Below are positions 8,096 through 16,673 of a DNA stretch of 64,000 bases, piece by piece. Numbering within the stretch: position 1 is the first letter of the stretch; every line of letters starts with the position of its first letter. Location: NCBI RefSeq assembly GCF_020740535.1, contig NZ_CP082362.1:6817501-6881500 (forward strand), given 5' to 3'. The translations under genes and the position numbers were made by a program. This stretch comes from Streptomyces profundus (GTDB lineage Bacteria > Actinomycetota > Actinomycetes > Streptomycetales > Streptomycetaceae). The notes under the pieces are model-generated. The model searched no databases. It saw nothing but the letters and a program-made list of their open reading frames with translations, and was not told the DNA's origin.

Positions 8096-9034
8096 TCAGT
8101 GGCAGAGGCCCGCTTCGTGGGCCTCGTGGCCCGAGGGTTCGAGCTGGAAGGTGCAGTGCGCCACCGCGAAGTGGTCGCCCAGGCAGTGTTGCAGCTCGTG
8201 CAGCGTCCGCTCGTGCCCCACCTCGTCCAACACCTCGCGGCTGACCACGACATGGGCGGAGAGAACCGGCATCCCGGAGGTGATCGTCCACACATGGAGG
8301 TCGTGCACGCCCTCGACGCCGGGCAGCCCCAGGATGTGCTCCCGCACCTCGGCCACCCGCAGGTCCTTGGGCGCCGTCTCCAGCAGCACGTCCACGGCCT
8401 CCTTGGCGAGCTTGACGGTGCGCGGCACGATCATCAGCGCGATCAGCAGCGAGGCGACCGGATCCGCCCGCTGCCACCCGGTGACCATGATCACCAGGGC
8501 CGCCACGATCACCGCCACCGAACCCAGGGCGTCCGCCAGCACCTCAAGGAAGGCGCCGCGCACGTTCAGGCTCTCCCGCTGGCCGCGCATCAGCAGCGCC
8601 AGCGAGACGCAGTTGAGGGCCAGGCCGACGACACCGAAGACGAGCGTGGTGGCGCCCGGCACCTCGCCCGGCTCCCGCAACTGCTCGATGGACTCCATCA
8701 GGATGTAGCCGCCGACGCCGAAGAGCAGCAGGCAGTTGAGCAGCGCGGCCAGGATCTCCATCCGGGCCAGCCCGAAGGTGCGCCGCTCGCCCGTGCTGGG
8801 CCGGTTGGCGAAGTGGATCGCGACCAGCGCCATCCCGATGCCCACCGCGTCCGTCGCGACATGCCCCGCGTCCGCGAGCAGCGCCAACGAGCCGGTGATC
8901 GCGGCACCGATCAGCTCGGCCACCAGCAGCAGCCCGGCGATGCCAAGCGCGATCCACAGCCGCCCGCGGTAGGCGGCCCCCTGCGTCCCACCGGACGGCC
9001 CCCCGCCGTGGCCGTGGTGATGCCCCGCGCCCAT
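8096..9034 (-). CDS. Cation diffusion facilitator metal exporter (CzcD/ZitB-like)
   Basis: This 312-residue membrane protein has six predicted helices and a cytoplasmic C-terminal domain, the CDF layout for proton-coupled export of Zn, Cd or Co. The N-terminus is His-rich (GHHHGHGG), a common metal-capturing tail. The TM2 site shows HVATD. In TM5 the usual His-x3-Asp is Glu-x3-Asp (EVLAD), which could shift metal preference. The C-terminus holds further His residues. A G-tract motif upstream resembles RcnR/CsoR-type metal-sensor sites, but no sensor gene is adjacent. Confidence 0.92.
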   Translation of the reverse strand: MGAGHHHGHGGGPSGGTQGAAYRGRLWIALGIAGLLLVAELIGAAITGSLALLADAGHVATDAVGIGMALVAIHFANRPSTGERRTFGLARMEILAALLNCLLLFGVGGYILMESIEQLREPGEVPGATTLVFGVVGLALNCVSLALLMRGQRESLNVRGAFLEVLADALGSVAVIVAALVIMVTGWQRADPVASLLIALMIVPRTVKLAKEAVDVLLETAPKDLRVAEVREHILGLPGVEGVHDLHVWTITSGMPVLSAHVVVSREVLDEVGHERTLHELQHCLGDHFAVAHCTFQLEPSGHEAHEAGLCH

Positions 9035-9059
9035 GTGCGCCAGCCCCCTTTTTCCGTCG

Positions 9060-9074
9060 ACTCGCCCCCCAGTG
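9060..9074 (-). promoter_or_regulatory. Possible metal-sensor G-tract site before the CDF gene
   Basis: On the minus strand the sequence reads CACT-GGGGGG-CG-AGTC. It is close to the TACT-G6-N-AGTA half-site form used by RcnR-type sensors, but with an extra spacer base. It lies 26-40 bases before the start codon. This is a weak single-site match. Confidence 0.25.
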
Positions 9075-9209
9075 AACTACGGGGAGGGGGTATCGGGCAA
9101 CGCGGCACTGAACACCGTTGTCATGTGCTCTGACCTGCGCGTTTACCGAACGGGGGCGAAGGGTGGCGCGACCTGCGGCGATGGTGGGTGGCTTCGGTGG
9201 CCACGGTGG

Positions 9210-10208
9210 CTACCCAGCCCGCGGAGCGGCCTCGGCGCGGTGGCACCACCCGTCCCAGGCCGAGGCCACCATCTCCCGCAGGTCGTGCCTGGCGGCGAAG
9301 CCCAGCCGCAGCCCCGCCAGCTCGGCCGAGGCGACCACCCGGGCCGGATCCCCGGCCCGCCGCTCGGCGACGACCGGCGCCAACTCGGGCCGCCCCGTCA
9401 CCTCGCCCACAAGATCGGCCAGCTCCCGCACCGAAACCCCCCGCCCGGTGCCGACGTTGACCGTCAGATCGCCGCCGGGCCCGCCGGGCGCGGACCGCTC
9501 CAGCGCTCTGGCCGCCGCCAGATGCGCCTCGGCCAGATCCGCCACATGCACGTAGTCCCGCACACAGGTGCCGTCGGGGGTCGGATAGTCGTCGCCGAAG
9601 ATCACCGGCGGCAGCCCCGCGCTGATCCGCTCGAAGAACAGCGGGATGACGTTGGCCGCGCCCCGATCCGCCCACTCGGGCCTGGCCGCGCCCGCCACGT
9701 TGAAATAGCGCAGACAGACCGTCTCCAGCCCCCCGGCCCGGCCGGCGGCCCGCACCAGCCACTCGCCGGCCAGCTTGGTCTCGCCATACGGATTGACCGG
9801 CCGGCACGGCGTCTCCTCCGTGACCAGCGCGACATCCGGCGAGCCGTAGACCGCGGCCGACGAGGAGAAGACCAGCCGCCGCACCCCGGCGGCGGCCATC
9901 GCCTCCAGCAGGGTGACCAGGCCGCCGACGTTCTCCCGGTAGTAGAGCAGCGGCTCGGCGACCGACTCGGGGACCCGCTTGCGGGCGGCCAGATGCACCA
10001 CGCCGGTGACCTCGTGCGCGGCCAGCGCCCCGGCCACCACCGCACCGTCCGACACGGAGCCGCGCACCACCGGCACCTCGGCCGGCAGCCGCTCGGCCAC
10101 CCCCGAGGAGAGATCGTCCAGCACCACGACGCGCTCCCCGCTCGCGATCATCGCGTGCACGACATGGGCCCCGATGTATCCGGCACCGCCGGTGATCAGC
10201 CAGGTCAT
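9210..10208 (-). CDS. galE: UDP-glucose 4-epimerase
   Basis: This 332-residue extended short-chain dehydrogenase interconverts UDP-glucose and UDP-galactose. The NAD-binding motif GGAGYIGAH is at the N-terminus, the catalytic Ser/Tyr-Lys region reads SSSAAVYG followed by NPYGETK, and family motifs RYFNVAGA and TCVRDYVHV are present. It is not in a galactose catabolic operon (no galK or galT nearby) but is divergent from the surface-polymer operon, so it may supply UDP-galactose for that glycan. The start at 10208 gives a family-length protein. Confidence 0.95.
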   Translation of the reverse strand: MTWLITGGAGYIGAHVVHAMIASGERVVVLDDLSSGVAERLPAEVPVVRGSVSDGAVVAGALAAHEVTGVVHLAARKRVPESVAEPLLYYRENVGGLVTLLEAMAAAGVRRLVFSSSAAVYGSPDVALVTEETPCRPVNPYGETKLAGEWLVRAAGRAGGLETVCLRYFNVAGAARPEWADRGAANVIPLFFERISAGLPPVIFGDDYPTPDGTCVRDYVHVADLAEAHLAAARALERSAPGGPGGDLTVNVGTGRGVSVRELADLVGEVTGRPELAPVVAERRAGDPARVVASAELAGLRLGFAARHDLREMVASAWDGWCHRAEAAPRAG

Positions 10209-10268
10209 GGCGGCAGCCTAATCGCTGCCACCGACAGCGTGACTTCGTACGGTGTCAGAGGCATCGCG

Positions 10269-10274
10269 TAGGGT
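10269..10274 (+). promoter_or_regulatory. Predicted -10 element of the surface-polymer operon
   Basis: TAGGGT matches the usual Streptomyces housekeeping -10 form. It would place transcription start near 10281, at the edge of the palindrome at 10280-10300. The -35 is not clear. Confidence 0.4.
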
Positions 10275-10279
10275 CACCT

Positions 10280-10300
10280 CCGGTGTCGACGCGACACCGG
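10280..10300. promoter_or_regulatory. Perfect 9-3-9 palindrome at the predicted transcription start
   Basis: CCGGTGTCG and CGACACCGG are exact inverted repeats around ACG. Its position just after a TAGGGT -10 element suits a repressor operator. It could also fold as a 5'-end hairpin of the mRNA. Confidence 0.55.
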
Positions 10301-10405
10301 AAGTGAACCATGGGTTTCCACACCCCAACGCCGTTCTTGCCGCGCGGTGGTCATCAGATAATCTCTGCCGACATGCCGCCGCAGAGCGCGGAGTTGCTGC
10401 AAGGA

Positions 10406-12226
10406 GTGAGTCAGCTGTCGAGCGCCATCCTCACCGGTCCGCCCGTTGCCGGATCACCGCTGGAGGAAGATCTTCGGGCGTTGGGCTTCTCCGTCACCGT
10501 GGCCGAGCGGCCCGCCGAGCTGGCCCGTGCGCTCGCCGCGGCCCCGGCCGGCGAGCGGGTCGCCGTGGTCGACCCCCGTTTCGTCGGCCATCGGCACAGC
10601 CTCAGGCTCGGGCTCACGGACCCCCGTTTCCCCGCCGCCGCCATCCCGGGCGCCGTCACGGCGAGCGGCCCCGCCAGGCCGGCCCTGGCCGCCGCCGTCG
10701 CCGCCCTCGGCGAAGGCGAAGGCGAGGGCCAGAGCGGCCCGCTGGCCGCTCCGCCCGAGGCCGGGCGGCTGGCCGCGCTGCTGGCCGCCGAGGGCGCCGA
10801 GCCGCACCGCCCCGATCTCGGCATCCTCGTCGCCGAGGTGCCCACCGGCGAACGGGCCCGCGCCGAGGCCGCCGAACGGGTCGCCTCGGTGGACGAGGAG
10901 GCCGTCCGGCTGCGCGGCGCCGTCAAGTCCCGCGACGGCTTCGTCACCACCCACCTGGTGAGCCCCTACTCCCGCTATCTGGCCCGCTGGTGCGCCCGGC
11001 GCGGCCTCACCCCCAACCAGGTCACCACCGCCTCGCTGGTCACCGCGCTGATCGCCGCCGGCTGCGCGGCCACAGGCGACCGCCTCGGCTTCGTCGCCGC
11101 CGGCCTGTTGCTGCTCGCCTCCTTCGTGCTGGACTGCGCCGACGGCCAGTTGGCCCGGTACGCGCTGCGTTACTCCACCCTCGGCGCCTGGCTGGACGCC
11201 ACGTTCGACCGCGCCAAGGAGTACGCGTTCTACGCCGGTCTCGCGCTCGGCGCGGCCAGGTCGGGGGACGACGTATGGGCGTTGGCGCTGGGCGCGATGG
11301 TGCTGATGACCTGCCGCCACATCGTCGACTTCGCCTTCAACGAGGCGCATCCGCCGAACCCCTCCGGTGGCGCCGGGGCCATCTCCGGGCGCCTCGACCG
11401 GATCGGCTGGACGGTGTGGGCGCGCCGGATGATCGTCCTGCCGATCGGCGAACGCTGGCTGCTGATCGCGGTGTTGATCGCCTGCACCAACCCCAGGGTC
11501 ACCTTCACCGTGCTGCTGGTCGCCAGCGCCTTCGCCGCCAGCTACACCACGGCCGGCCGGCTGCTGCGCTCCGTGCGGGCCCGGGGCGGCACGGCCCCCT
11601 CGGCGCCGGCCGCGCTCGCCGGGCTGGCGGACAACGGGCCGCTGGCCAGCGCGCTGGGCCGCCCCCTGGCCGCGCCGGCCGGGGCGCTGCCGGCGCCGGC
11701 GTGGGCGCTGCTCGGCCTGGTCCTGCTGAGTGTGACGCTGCCGCCGGTGGTCGGCGACGGCAGCTGGCTCGCCGTGCTGGGCGCCGTCGGCTACGCCGGC
11801 GCCGCCGGCCTGGCCGCCGCCCGCCCGCTGCGCGGCCGGCTCGACTGGCTGCTCCCGCCGGTCTTCCGCGCGGGCGAGTATCTGACGATCTTCCTCCTCG
11901 CCGCCCACAGCGAGGTGAACGGTGCGTTGCCGGCGGCTTTCTGCCTGGTGGCGGCGAGCGCCTACCATCACTACGACACGGTGTACCGCCTGCGCGGCGG
12001 TGCCGGGGCGCCTCCCCGCTGGCTGGTCATGGCCACCGGCGGACAAGAGGGGCGCGCCCTGGTGGTCACGGTCGCCTGTGCCCTCTGGGCCGGCGGACAG
12101 GGCTTCACCATCGCGCTCGCGGCCCTTGCCGGGGTCCTCGCGCTTCTGGTGCTGGGGGAGAGCATCCGTTTCTGGATCTCCTCCCAGGCACCGGCCGTAC
12201 ACGACGAAACAGGAGAACCCGCATGA
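10406..12226 (+). CDS. DUF5941/CDP-alcohol phosphatidyltransferase-domain membrane protein
   Basis: The protein (about 606 residues) has an N-terminal soluble region of some 170 residues, then a CDP-alcohol phosphotransferase core, then a long C-terminal membrane region of the DUF5941 type. The catalytic motif is complete: Asp243-x2-Asp246-Gly, Ala-Arg, Gly260-x3-Asp264-x3-Asp268. Such enzymes swap CMP on a CDP-alcohol for another alcohol and make phosphodiester bonds in lipids or polymers. The start is uncertain. AAGGAG overlaps the GTG at 10406 and sits an ideal eight bases before an in-frame CTG at 10415; ATGs at 10310 and 10373 also exist. It is the first gene of the operon and overlaps the next by ATGA. 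Confidence 0.85.
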   Translation: MSQLSSAILTGPPVAGSPLEEDLRALGFSVTVAERPAELARALAAAPAGERVAVVDPRFVGHRHSLRLGLTDPRFPAAAIPGAVTASGPARPALAAAVAALGEGEGEGQSGPLAAPPEAGRLAALLAAEGAEPHRPDLGILVAEVPTGERARAEAAERVASVDEEAVRLRGAVKSRDGFVTTHLVSPYSRYLARWCARRGLTPNQVTTASLVTALIAAGCAATGDRLGFVAAGLLLLASFVLDCADGQLARYALRYSTLGAWLDATFDRAKEYAFYAGLALGAARSGDDVWALALGAMVLMTCRHIVDFAFNEAHPPNPSGGAGAISGRLDRIGWTVWARRMIVLPIGERWLLIAVLIACTNPRVTFTVLLVASAFAASYTTAGRLLRSVRARGGTAPSAPAALAGLADNGPLASALGRPLAAPAGALPAPAWALLGLVLLSVTLPPVVGDGSWLAVLGAVGYAGAAGLAAARPLRGRLDWLLPPVFRAGEYLTIFLLAAHSEVNGALPAAFCLVAASAYHHYDTVYRLRGGAGAPPRWLVMATGGQEGRALVVTVACALWAGGQGFTIALAALAGVLALLVLGESIRFWISSQAPAVHDETGEPA

Positions 12227-12975
12227 TCGGCCTCGTGCTGGCCGCTGGCGCCGGACGGCGTCTTCGCCCCTACACCGACACCCTGCCCAAGGCACTGGTG
12301 CCGGTGGTCAACGAGGACGGCGAGGACAGCAAGACCGTCCTCGACCTCACCCTCGCCAACTTCGCCGAGGTGGGTCTGGCCGAGGCCGCCATCGTGGTGG
12401 GCTACCGCAAGGAGGCCGTCTACGAGCGCAGGGCGGAGCTGGAGCGCCAGTACGGCGTGAAGCTCACCCTGATCGACAACGACAAGGCCGAGGAGTGGAA
12501 CAACGCCTACTCCCTGTGGTGCGCCAGGGAGGCGATCGCCGAGGGCGTGATCCTCGCCAACGGCGACACGGTGCACCCGCCCTCCGTCGAGCGCACCCTG
12601 CTGGCCGCGCGTGGCGAGGGGCGGCGGATCATCCTCGCCCTGGACACGGTCAAGACGCTGGCCGACGAGGAGATGAAGGTCATCGCCGACCCGGAGAAGG
12701 GCGTCCGGCGGATCACCAAGCTGATGGAGCCGGCCGAGGCCAGCGGCGAGTACATCGGGGTCACCCTGATCGAGCCCGAGGCCGCCGCCGAGCTGGCCGA
12801 CGCGCTGCGCACCACCTATGAGCGCGACCCCCAGCTCTACTACGAGGACGGGTACCAGGAGCTGGTGCACCGCGGCTTCCGCATCGACACCGCCCCGATC
12901 GGCGAGGTCAGCTGGGTGGAGATCGACAACCACGAAGACCTCGCCAGGGGCAGGGAGATCGCGTGCCGGTACTGA
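12223..12975 (+). CDS. Sugar- or polyol-phosphate nucleotidyltransferase
   Basis: This 250-residue NTP-transferase-fold enzyme begins with the nucleotide-binding motif LVLAAGAGRRLRPYT followed by PKALVPV, and has a metal-binding NGDT motif. Relatives include CTP:phosphocholine and CTP:inositol-phosphate cytidylyltransferases. It sits between two CDP-alcohol phosphotransferases and a glycerol-1-phosphate dehydrogenase homologue, so the most likely reaction is forming CDP-glycerol or another CDP-alcohol. The ATG overlaps the previous stop (ATGA), and its 3' end overlaps the next gene by 13 bases, so translation is probably coupled. The substrate is inferred from context, not seen. Confidence 0.85.
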   Translation: MIGLVLAAGAGRRLRPYTDTLPKALVPVVNEDGEDSKTVLDLTLANFAEVGLAEAAIVVGYRKEAVYERRAELERQYGVKLTLIDNDKAEEWNNAYSLWCAREAIAEGVILANGDTVHPPSVERTLLAARGEGRRIILALDTVKTLADEEMKVIADPEKGVRRITKLMEPAEASGEYIGVTLIEPEAAAELADALRTTYERDPQLYYEDGYQELVHRGFRIDTAPIGEVSWVEIDNHEDLARGREIACRY

Positions 12976-14024
12976 CCCGCCTCATCCCGTCCCCCGTCTC
13001 GGTCGACATCGCCGCCGGGGCCCTGGACAAACTGGCGGGGCTCCTGGCCGACCAGCGGATCTCCTCCTCGGGCCGGCTGGCCGTGGCGATCAGCAAGGGG
13101 TCGGGCGCCGCGCTCCGCGAGCGCCTCACCCCCGCGCTGCCCGGCGCCGACTGGTACGAGGTCGGCGGCGGTACCATCGACGCCGCCGTCCAGCTGGCCG
13201 ACGCCATGCGCTCGGGCCACTACGACGCCGTGGTCGGCCTCGGCGGCGGCAAGATCATCGACGCCGCCAAGTACGCCTCGGCTCGGGTCGGCCTGCCGAT
13301 GGTCGCGGTCGCCACCAACCTGGCGCACGACGGCATCTGTTCGCCGGTCTCCATCCTCGACAACGACGCGGGGCGCGGGTCCTACGGCGTGCCGGCGCCC
13401 ATCGCGCTGGTGGTCGACCTGGAGGTGATCCACCAGGCGCCGGTCCGCTATGTGCGCTCCGGGATCGGGGACGCCGTCTCCAACATCTCCGCCATCGCGG
13501 ACTGGGAGCTGTCCCACCGGGAGACGGGCGAGCAGATCGACGGGCTGGCCGCCGCCATGGCGCGGCAGGCGGGCGAGGCCGTGCTCCGACACCCGGGGGA
13601 CTGCTCCGACGACCGCTTTCTGACGGTGCTCGCCGAGGCGTTGGTGCTCTCCGGCATCGCCATGAGCATCGCGGGGCACACCCGGCCGTCCTCGGGGGCC
13701 TGCCATGAGATCTCGCACGCGCTGGACATCCTCTATCCCCGGCGTTCGGCGCCGCACGGCGAACAGGTCGGCCTGGGCGCGGCGTTCGCGATGCACCTGC
13801 GGGGCGAGGGCGAGAGCTGCGGGCTGATCGCCTCGGTGCTGCGGCGCCACGGGCTGCCGGTGCGGCCGGACGAGATCGGCTTCAGCACCGACGAGTTCGT
13901 CACCGCCGTGGCCTTCGCTCCGCAGACCAGGCCCGGCCGCTACACCATTCTCGAACACCTCGATCTGACCACCGACGAAATCAGGGACGCGTACGCGGAC
14001 TATGTCAAAGCCATCGGTAGCTGA
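12963..14024 (+). CDS. sn-Glycerol-1-phosphate dehydrogenase homologue (iron-containing ADH superfamily)
   Basis: This 353-residue protein fits the EgsA/AraM branch of the iron-dependent alcohol dehydrogenase superfamily. That branch reduces dihydroxyacetone phosphate to sn-glycerol-1-phosphate, the archaeal lipid stereoisomer. The dinucleotide motif is GLGGGKIID (92-100), the phosphate/substrate loop AHDGICSP (121-128), and metal ligands are Asp170, His248 and His265 (HGEQ). Its neighbours (nucleotidyltransferase, two CDP-alcohol transferases, GT2, exporter) suggest the product is activated and polymerised or lipid-linked. The GTG start lies inside the previous gene. A different phosphorylated ketone is a possible substrate. 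Confidence 0.85.
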   Translation: MPVLTRLIPSPVSVDIAAGALDKLAGLLADQRISSSGRLAVAISKGSGAALRERLTPALPGADWYEVGGGTIDAAVQLADAMRSGHYDAVVGLGGGKIIDAAKYASARVGLPMVAVATNLAHDGICSPVSILDNDAGRGSYGVPAPIALVVDLEVIHQAPVRYVRSGIGDAVSNISAIADWELSHRETGEQIDGLAAAMARQAGEAVLRHPGDCSDDRFLTVLAEALVLSGIAMSIAGHTRPSSGACHEISHALDILYPRRSAPHGEQVGLGAAFAMHLRGEGESCGLIASVLRRHGLPVRPDEIGFSTDEFVTAVAFAPQTRPGRYTILEHLDLTTDEIRDAYADYVKAIGS

Positions 14025-14787
14025 ACTCCGTCCCGTGGTGCACCCCGCCGGCGTCAAGGACCGGCGCAGCGGGGAGCACTGGGCCGGTCGCCTGTACATG
14101 CGGGAGATCTCCCTGCGGTGGACCAGGCATCTGGTGAACACCCGCGTCACGCCCAACCAGCTCACCTACCTGATGGTGCTCGCCGGGGTCGCCGCCGGTG
14201 CCGCGCTGCTGATCCCGGGGCTCATCGGGGCGGTGCTGGCCGCGCTGCTGATCCAGCTCTACCTGCTGCTCGACTGCGTGGACGGCGAGGTGGCCCGCTG
14301 GCGCGGCCAGACCTCGATCACCGGCGTCTATCTGGACCGGATCGGCCACTACCTCTCCGAGGCCGCGCTGCTGGTGGGCTTCGGGCTGCGGGCCGCCGAC
14401 GTCTTCGGCCAGCACGAGGCGTCCGCCAACTGGCTGTGGGCCTTCCTCGGCGCGCTGGCCGCGCTGGGCGCGATCCTGATCAAGGCCGAGACGGACCTGG
14501 TCGACGTGGCGCGGGCCCGCAGCGGGCTGGCGGCGGTCAAGGACGAGGCGGCCACGCCGCGTTCCTCCGGTCTCGCGGTGGCGCGCAAGGCCGCCGCGGC
14601 GCTGAAGTTCCACCGCCTGGTGGGCGGCGTTGAGGCGTCGCTGCTGATCCTGGCCGTGGCCGTCCTGGACGTGATCGGCGGCGAGCTGTTCTTCACCCGC
14701 CTCGGGGTCGCCCTGCTGGCCGGTATCGCCGTGCTACAGACCCTGCTGCACCTGGTCTCCATCCTCGCGTCCAGCAGGCTGCGGTGA
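14002..14787 (+). CDS. CDP-alcohol phosphatidyltransferase family membrane protein, altered catalytic motif
   Basis: This 261-residue integral membrane protein carries the family motif from Asp91: DCVDGEVAR, then Gly108-x3-Asp112-x3-His116. The last position is normally Asp, the catalytic base, but here it is His (codon CAC at 14347-14349). All other motif residues and the 8-residue spacing are kept. It should transfer a phospho-alcohol from CDP to an acceptor at the membrane unless the change alters activity. The ATG overlaps the dehydrogenase gene by 23 bases. Two paralogues in one operon suggest two sequential phosphodiester steps. Confidence 0.85.
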   Translation: MSKPSVAELRPVVHPAGVKDRRSGEHWAGRLYMREISLRWTRHLVNTRVTPNQLTYLMVLAGVAAGAALLIPGLIGAVLAALLIQLYLLLDCVDGEVARWRGQTSITGVYLDRIGHYLSEAALLVGFGLRAADVFGQHEASANWLWAFLGALAALGAILIKAETDLVDVARARSGLAAVKDEAATPRSSGLAVARKAAAALKFHRLVGGVEASLLILAVAVLDVIGGELFFTRLGVALLAGIAVLQTLLHLVSILASSRLR

Positions 14788-15680
14788 GCGCCGAGGACGC
14801 CGGGCGGCTCACGGTCGGCGCCGTGGTGCTGACCATGGGGGACCGGCCCGTGGAGCTGCGCGCCCTGCTGGACTCGGTGGCAGGGCAGCGCGGCGACCCG
14901 GTCGAGGTGGTGGTCGTGGGCAACGGCGCCGAGCTGCCCGAGCTCCCGGAGGGCGTGCGCGGCATCGAACTGCCCGAGAACCTGGGCATTCCCGGCGGGC
15001 GCAACGTGGGCATCGAGGCCTTCGGCCCCGGTGGCACCGATGTCGATGTGCTGCTGTTTCTGGACGATGACGGACTGCTTCCGGACAAAGAAACGGCCGA
15101 GCTGGTTCGGGAGGCGTTCGCCGCCGATGCCCAGCTGGGCATCATCAGCTTCCGGATCGCCGATCCCGACACCGGAGTCACCCAGCGTCGCCACGTTCCC
15201 CGGCTGCGCGCCTCGGACCCGATGCGCTCCTCCAGGGTCACCACTTTCCTCGGGGGCGCCAACGCGGTGCGCACCGCGGTTTTCCAAAAAGTTGGTGGAC
15301 TCCCGGAGAACTTCTTCTACGCGCACGAGGAGACCGACCTCGCCTGGCGCGCCCTGGACGCCGGCTGGGCCATCGACTACCGCGCGGATCTCCTGCTGCA
15401 CCATCCGACCACGGCGCCCTCTCGGCACGCGATGTACCACCGGATGGTCGCCAGGAACCGGGTCTGGCTGGCGCGTCGTAACCTGCCGTTGCCGCTGATC
15501 CCGGTGTATCTGGGCGTCTGGCTGCTGCTCACCCTGGTCAGGCGGCCCTCGTGGCCGGCGCTGCGGGCGTGGTTCGCCGGTTTCGCCGAGGGCTGGCGCA
15601 CCTCGTGTGGTCAACGGAGGGCGATGCGTTGGCGTACGGTATGGCGCCTGACCCGGCTGGGACGACCTCCTGTTATCTGA
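14784..15680 (+). CDS. Family 2 glycosyltransferase
   Basis: This 298-residue inverting glycosyltransferase has a GT-A fold. It shows an N-terminal VGAVVLTMGDRP, the metal/sugar-nucleotide DxD-type motif LFLDDDG, and an acceptor-region HEETDLAWR of the ED-containing rhamnosyl/galactosyl GT2 kind. A hydrophobic segment near the C-terminus (about 235-255) may anchor it at the membrane. It probably adds a sugar to the polymer or lipid carrier made by the operon. The GTG start overlaps the previous stop (GTGA). The sugar donor is unknown; the nearby divergent galE makes UDP-galactose a reasonable guess. Confidence 0.9.
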   Translation: MSAEDAGRLTVGAVVLTMGDRPVELRALLDSVAGQRGDPVEVVVVGNGAELPELPEGVRGIELPENLGIPGGRNVGIEAFGPGGTDVDVLLFLDDDGLLPDKETAELVREAFAADAQLGIISFRIADPDTGVTQRRHVPRLRASDPMRSSRVTTFLGGANAVRTAVFQKVGGLPENFFYAHEETDLAWRALDAGWAIDYRADLLLHHPTTAPSRHAMYHRMVARNRVWLARRNLPLPLIPVYLGVWLLLTLVRRPSWPALRAWFAGFAEGWRTSCGQRRAMRWRTVWRLTRLGRPPVI

Positions 15681-15764
15681 CAAGCTCGGGTCTGAGACCA
15701 TCCTGGGGCCGAGCGTTCGCGCGGCCTCAGCCGCCCTGTGCCCTGCGAGGACGAAAGTTTCAAG

Positions 15765-16673
15765 GTGAGTGAGACCACGCACGACAGTGCGTCCCCCCGC
15801 GATCTGCCACTGGCTGAACTCGCGGCCCGTCATGGTCTGTCCGTCAGCGGTGCCAGGCCCTCACTGCCGCAGTACATCAGGCAGTTGTGGGGCCGTCGCT
15901 ACTTCATTCTCGCCTTCTCCCAGGCGAAGCTGATGGCGCAGTACAGCCAGGCGAAGCTCGGCCAGCTCTGGCAGGTCTTCACCCCGCTGCTCAACGCCTT
16001 GGTCTACTTCCTGATCTTCGGCTTGCTGTTGGGCGCCCGCGCCGATATGACGAACCGCGAGTACATCCCGTTCCTGGTCACCGGGGTGTTCGTCTTCACC
16101 TTCACCCAGCAGTCGGTGCTCTCCGGGGTGAAGTCGATCTCGGGCAACCTCGGCCTGGTGCGCGCGCTGCACTTCCCCCGGGCCTCGCTGCCGATCTCCT
16201 TCTCACTGCAACAACTCCAGCAACTGCTCTACTCGATGATCGTGTTGGTGATCATCGTGGTCAGCTTCGGGCACTTCCCGAGCTGGACCTGGTTTCTTGT
16301 GGTCCCGGTGTTGCTGCTGCAACTGGTCTTCAACCTGGGCCTCGCCATGATCATGGCGAGGATGGGCTCGTCCACCCCCGACCTGGCCCAGCTGATGCCC
16401 TTCGTCCTGCGCACCTGGATGTACGCCTCGGGCGTGATGTTCCCGCTCGGATACATGGTGGAGCGGGCGGACGGCCCCGCCTGGCTGGGTGACGTGCTGG
16501 AGGCCAACCCGGCCGCCGTCTACATGGACCTGATGCGCGACGCGCTGATCGACGGCCTCTACGATGACAGCATGCTGGCCACCTGGCTGTTCGCCGTCGG
16601 CTGGGCGCTGGTGGTCGGCATCGGGGGATTCCTGTATTTCTGGAAGGCGGAGGAGCGGTACGGCCGTGGCTGA
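15765..16673 (+). CDS. ABC-2 type polysaccharide/teichoic-acid export permease (Wzm/TagG-like)
   Basis: This permease of about 302 residues has six membrane helices in the ABC-2 export fold, after an amphipathic N-terminal segment (YIRQLWGRRYFILAFSQAKL) typical of O-antigen and wall-teichoic-acid exporters. The GTG at 15765 is chosen because conserved sequence begins soon after it; a start at 15738 is possible. It is followed by its ATPase with an 8-base overlap. An exporter of this class at the end of a CDP-alcohol/glycosyltransferase operon means a lipid-linked polymer is made inside and flipped out. Confidence 0.9.
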   Translation: MSETTHDSASPRDLPLAELAARHGLSVSGARPSLPQYIRQLWGRRYFILAFSQAKLMAQYSQAKLGQLWQVFTPLLNALVYFLIFGLLLGARADMTNREYIPFLVTGVFVFTFTQQSVLSGVKSISGNLGLVRALHFPRASLPISFSLQQLQQLLYSMIVLVIIVVSFGHFPSWTWFLVVPVLLLQLVFNLGLAMIMARMGSSTPDLAQLMPFVLRTWMYASGVMFPLGYMVERADGPAWLGDVLEANPAAVYMDLMRDALIDGLYDDSMLATWLFAVGWALVVGIGGFLYFWKAEERYGRG

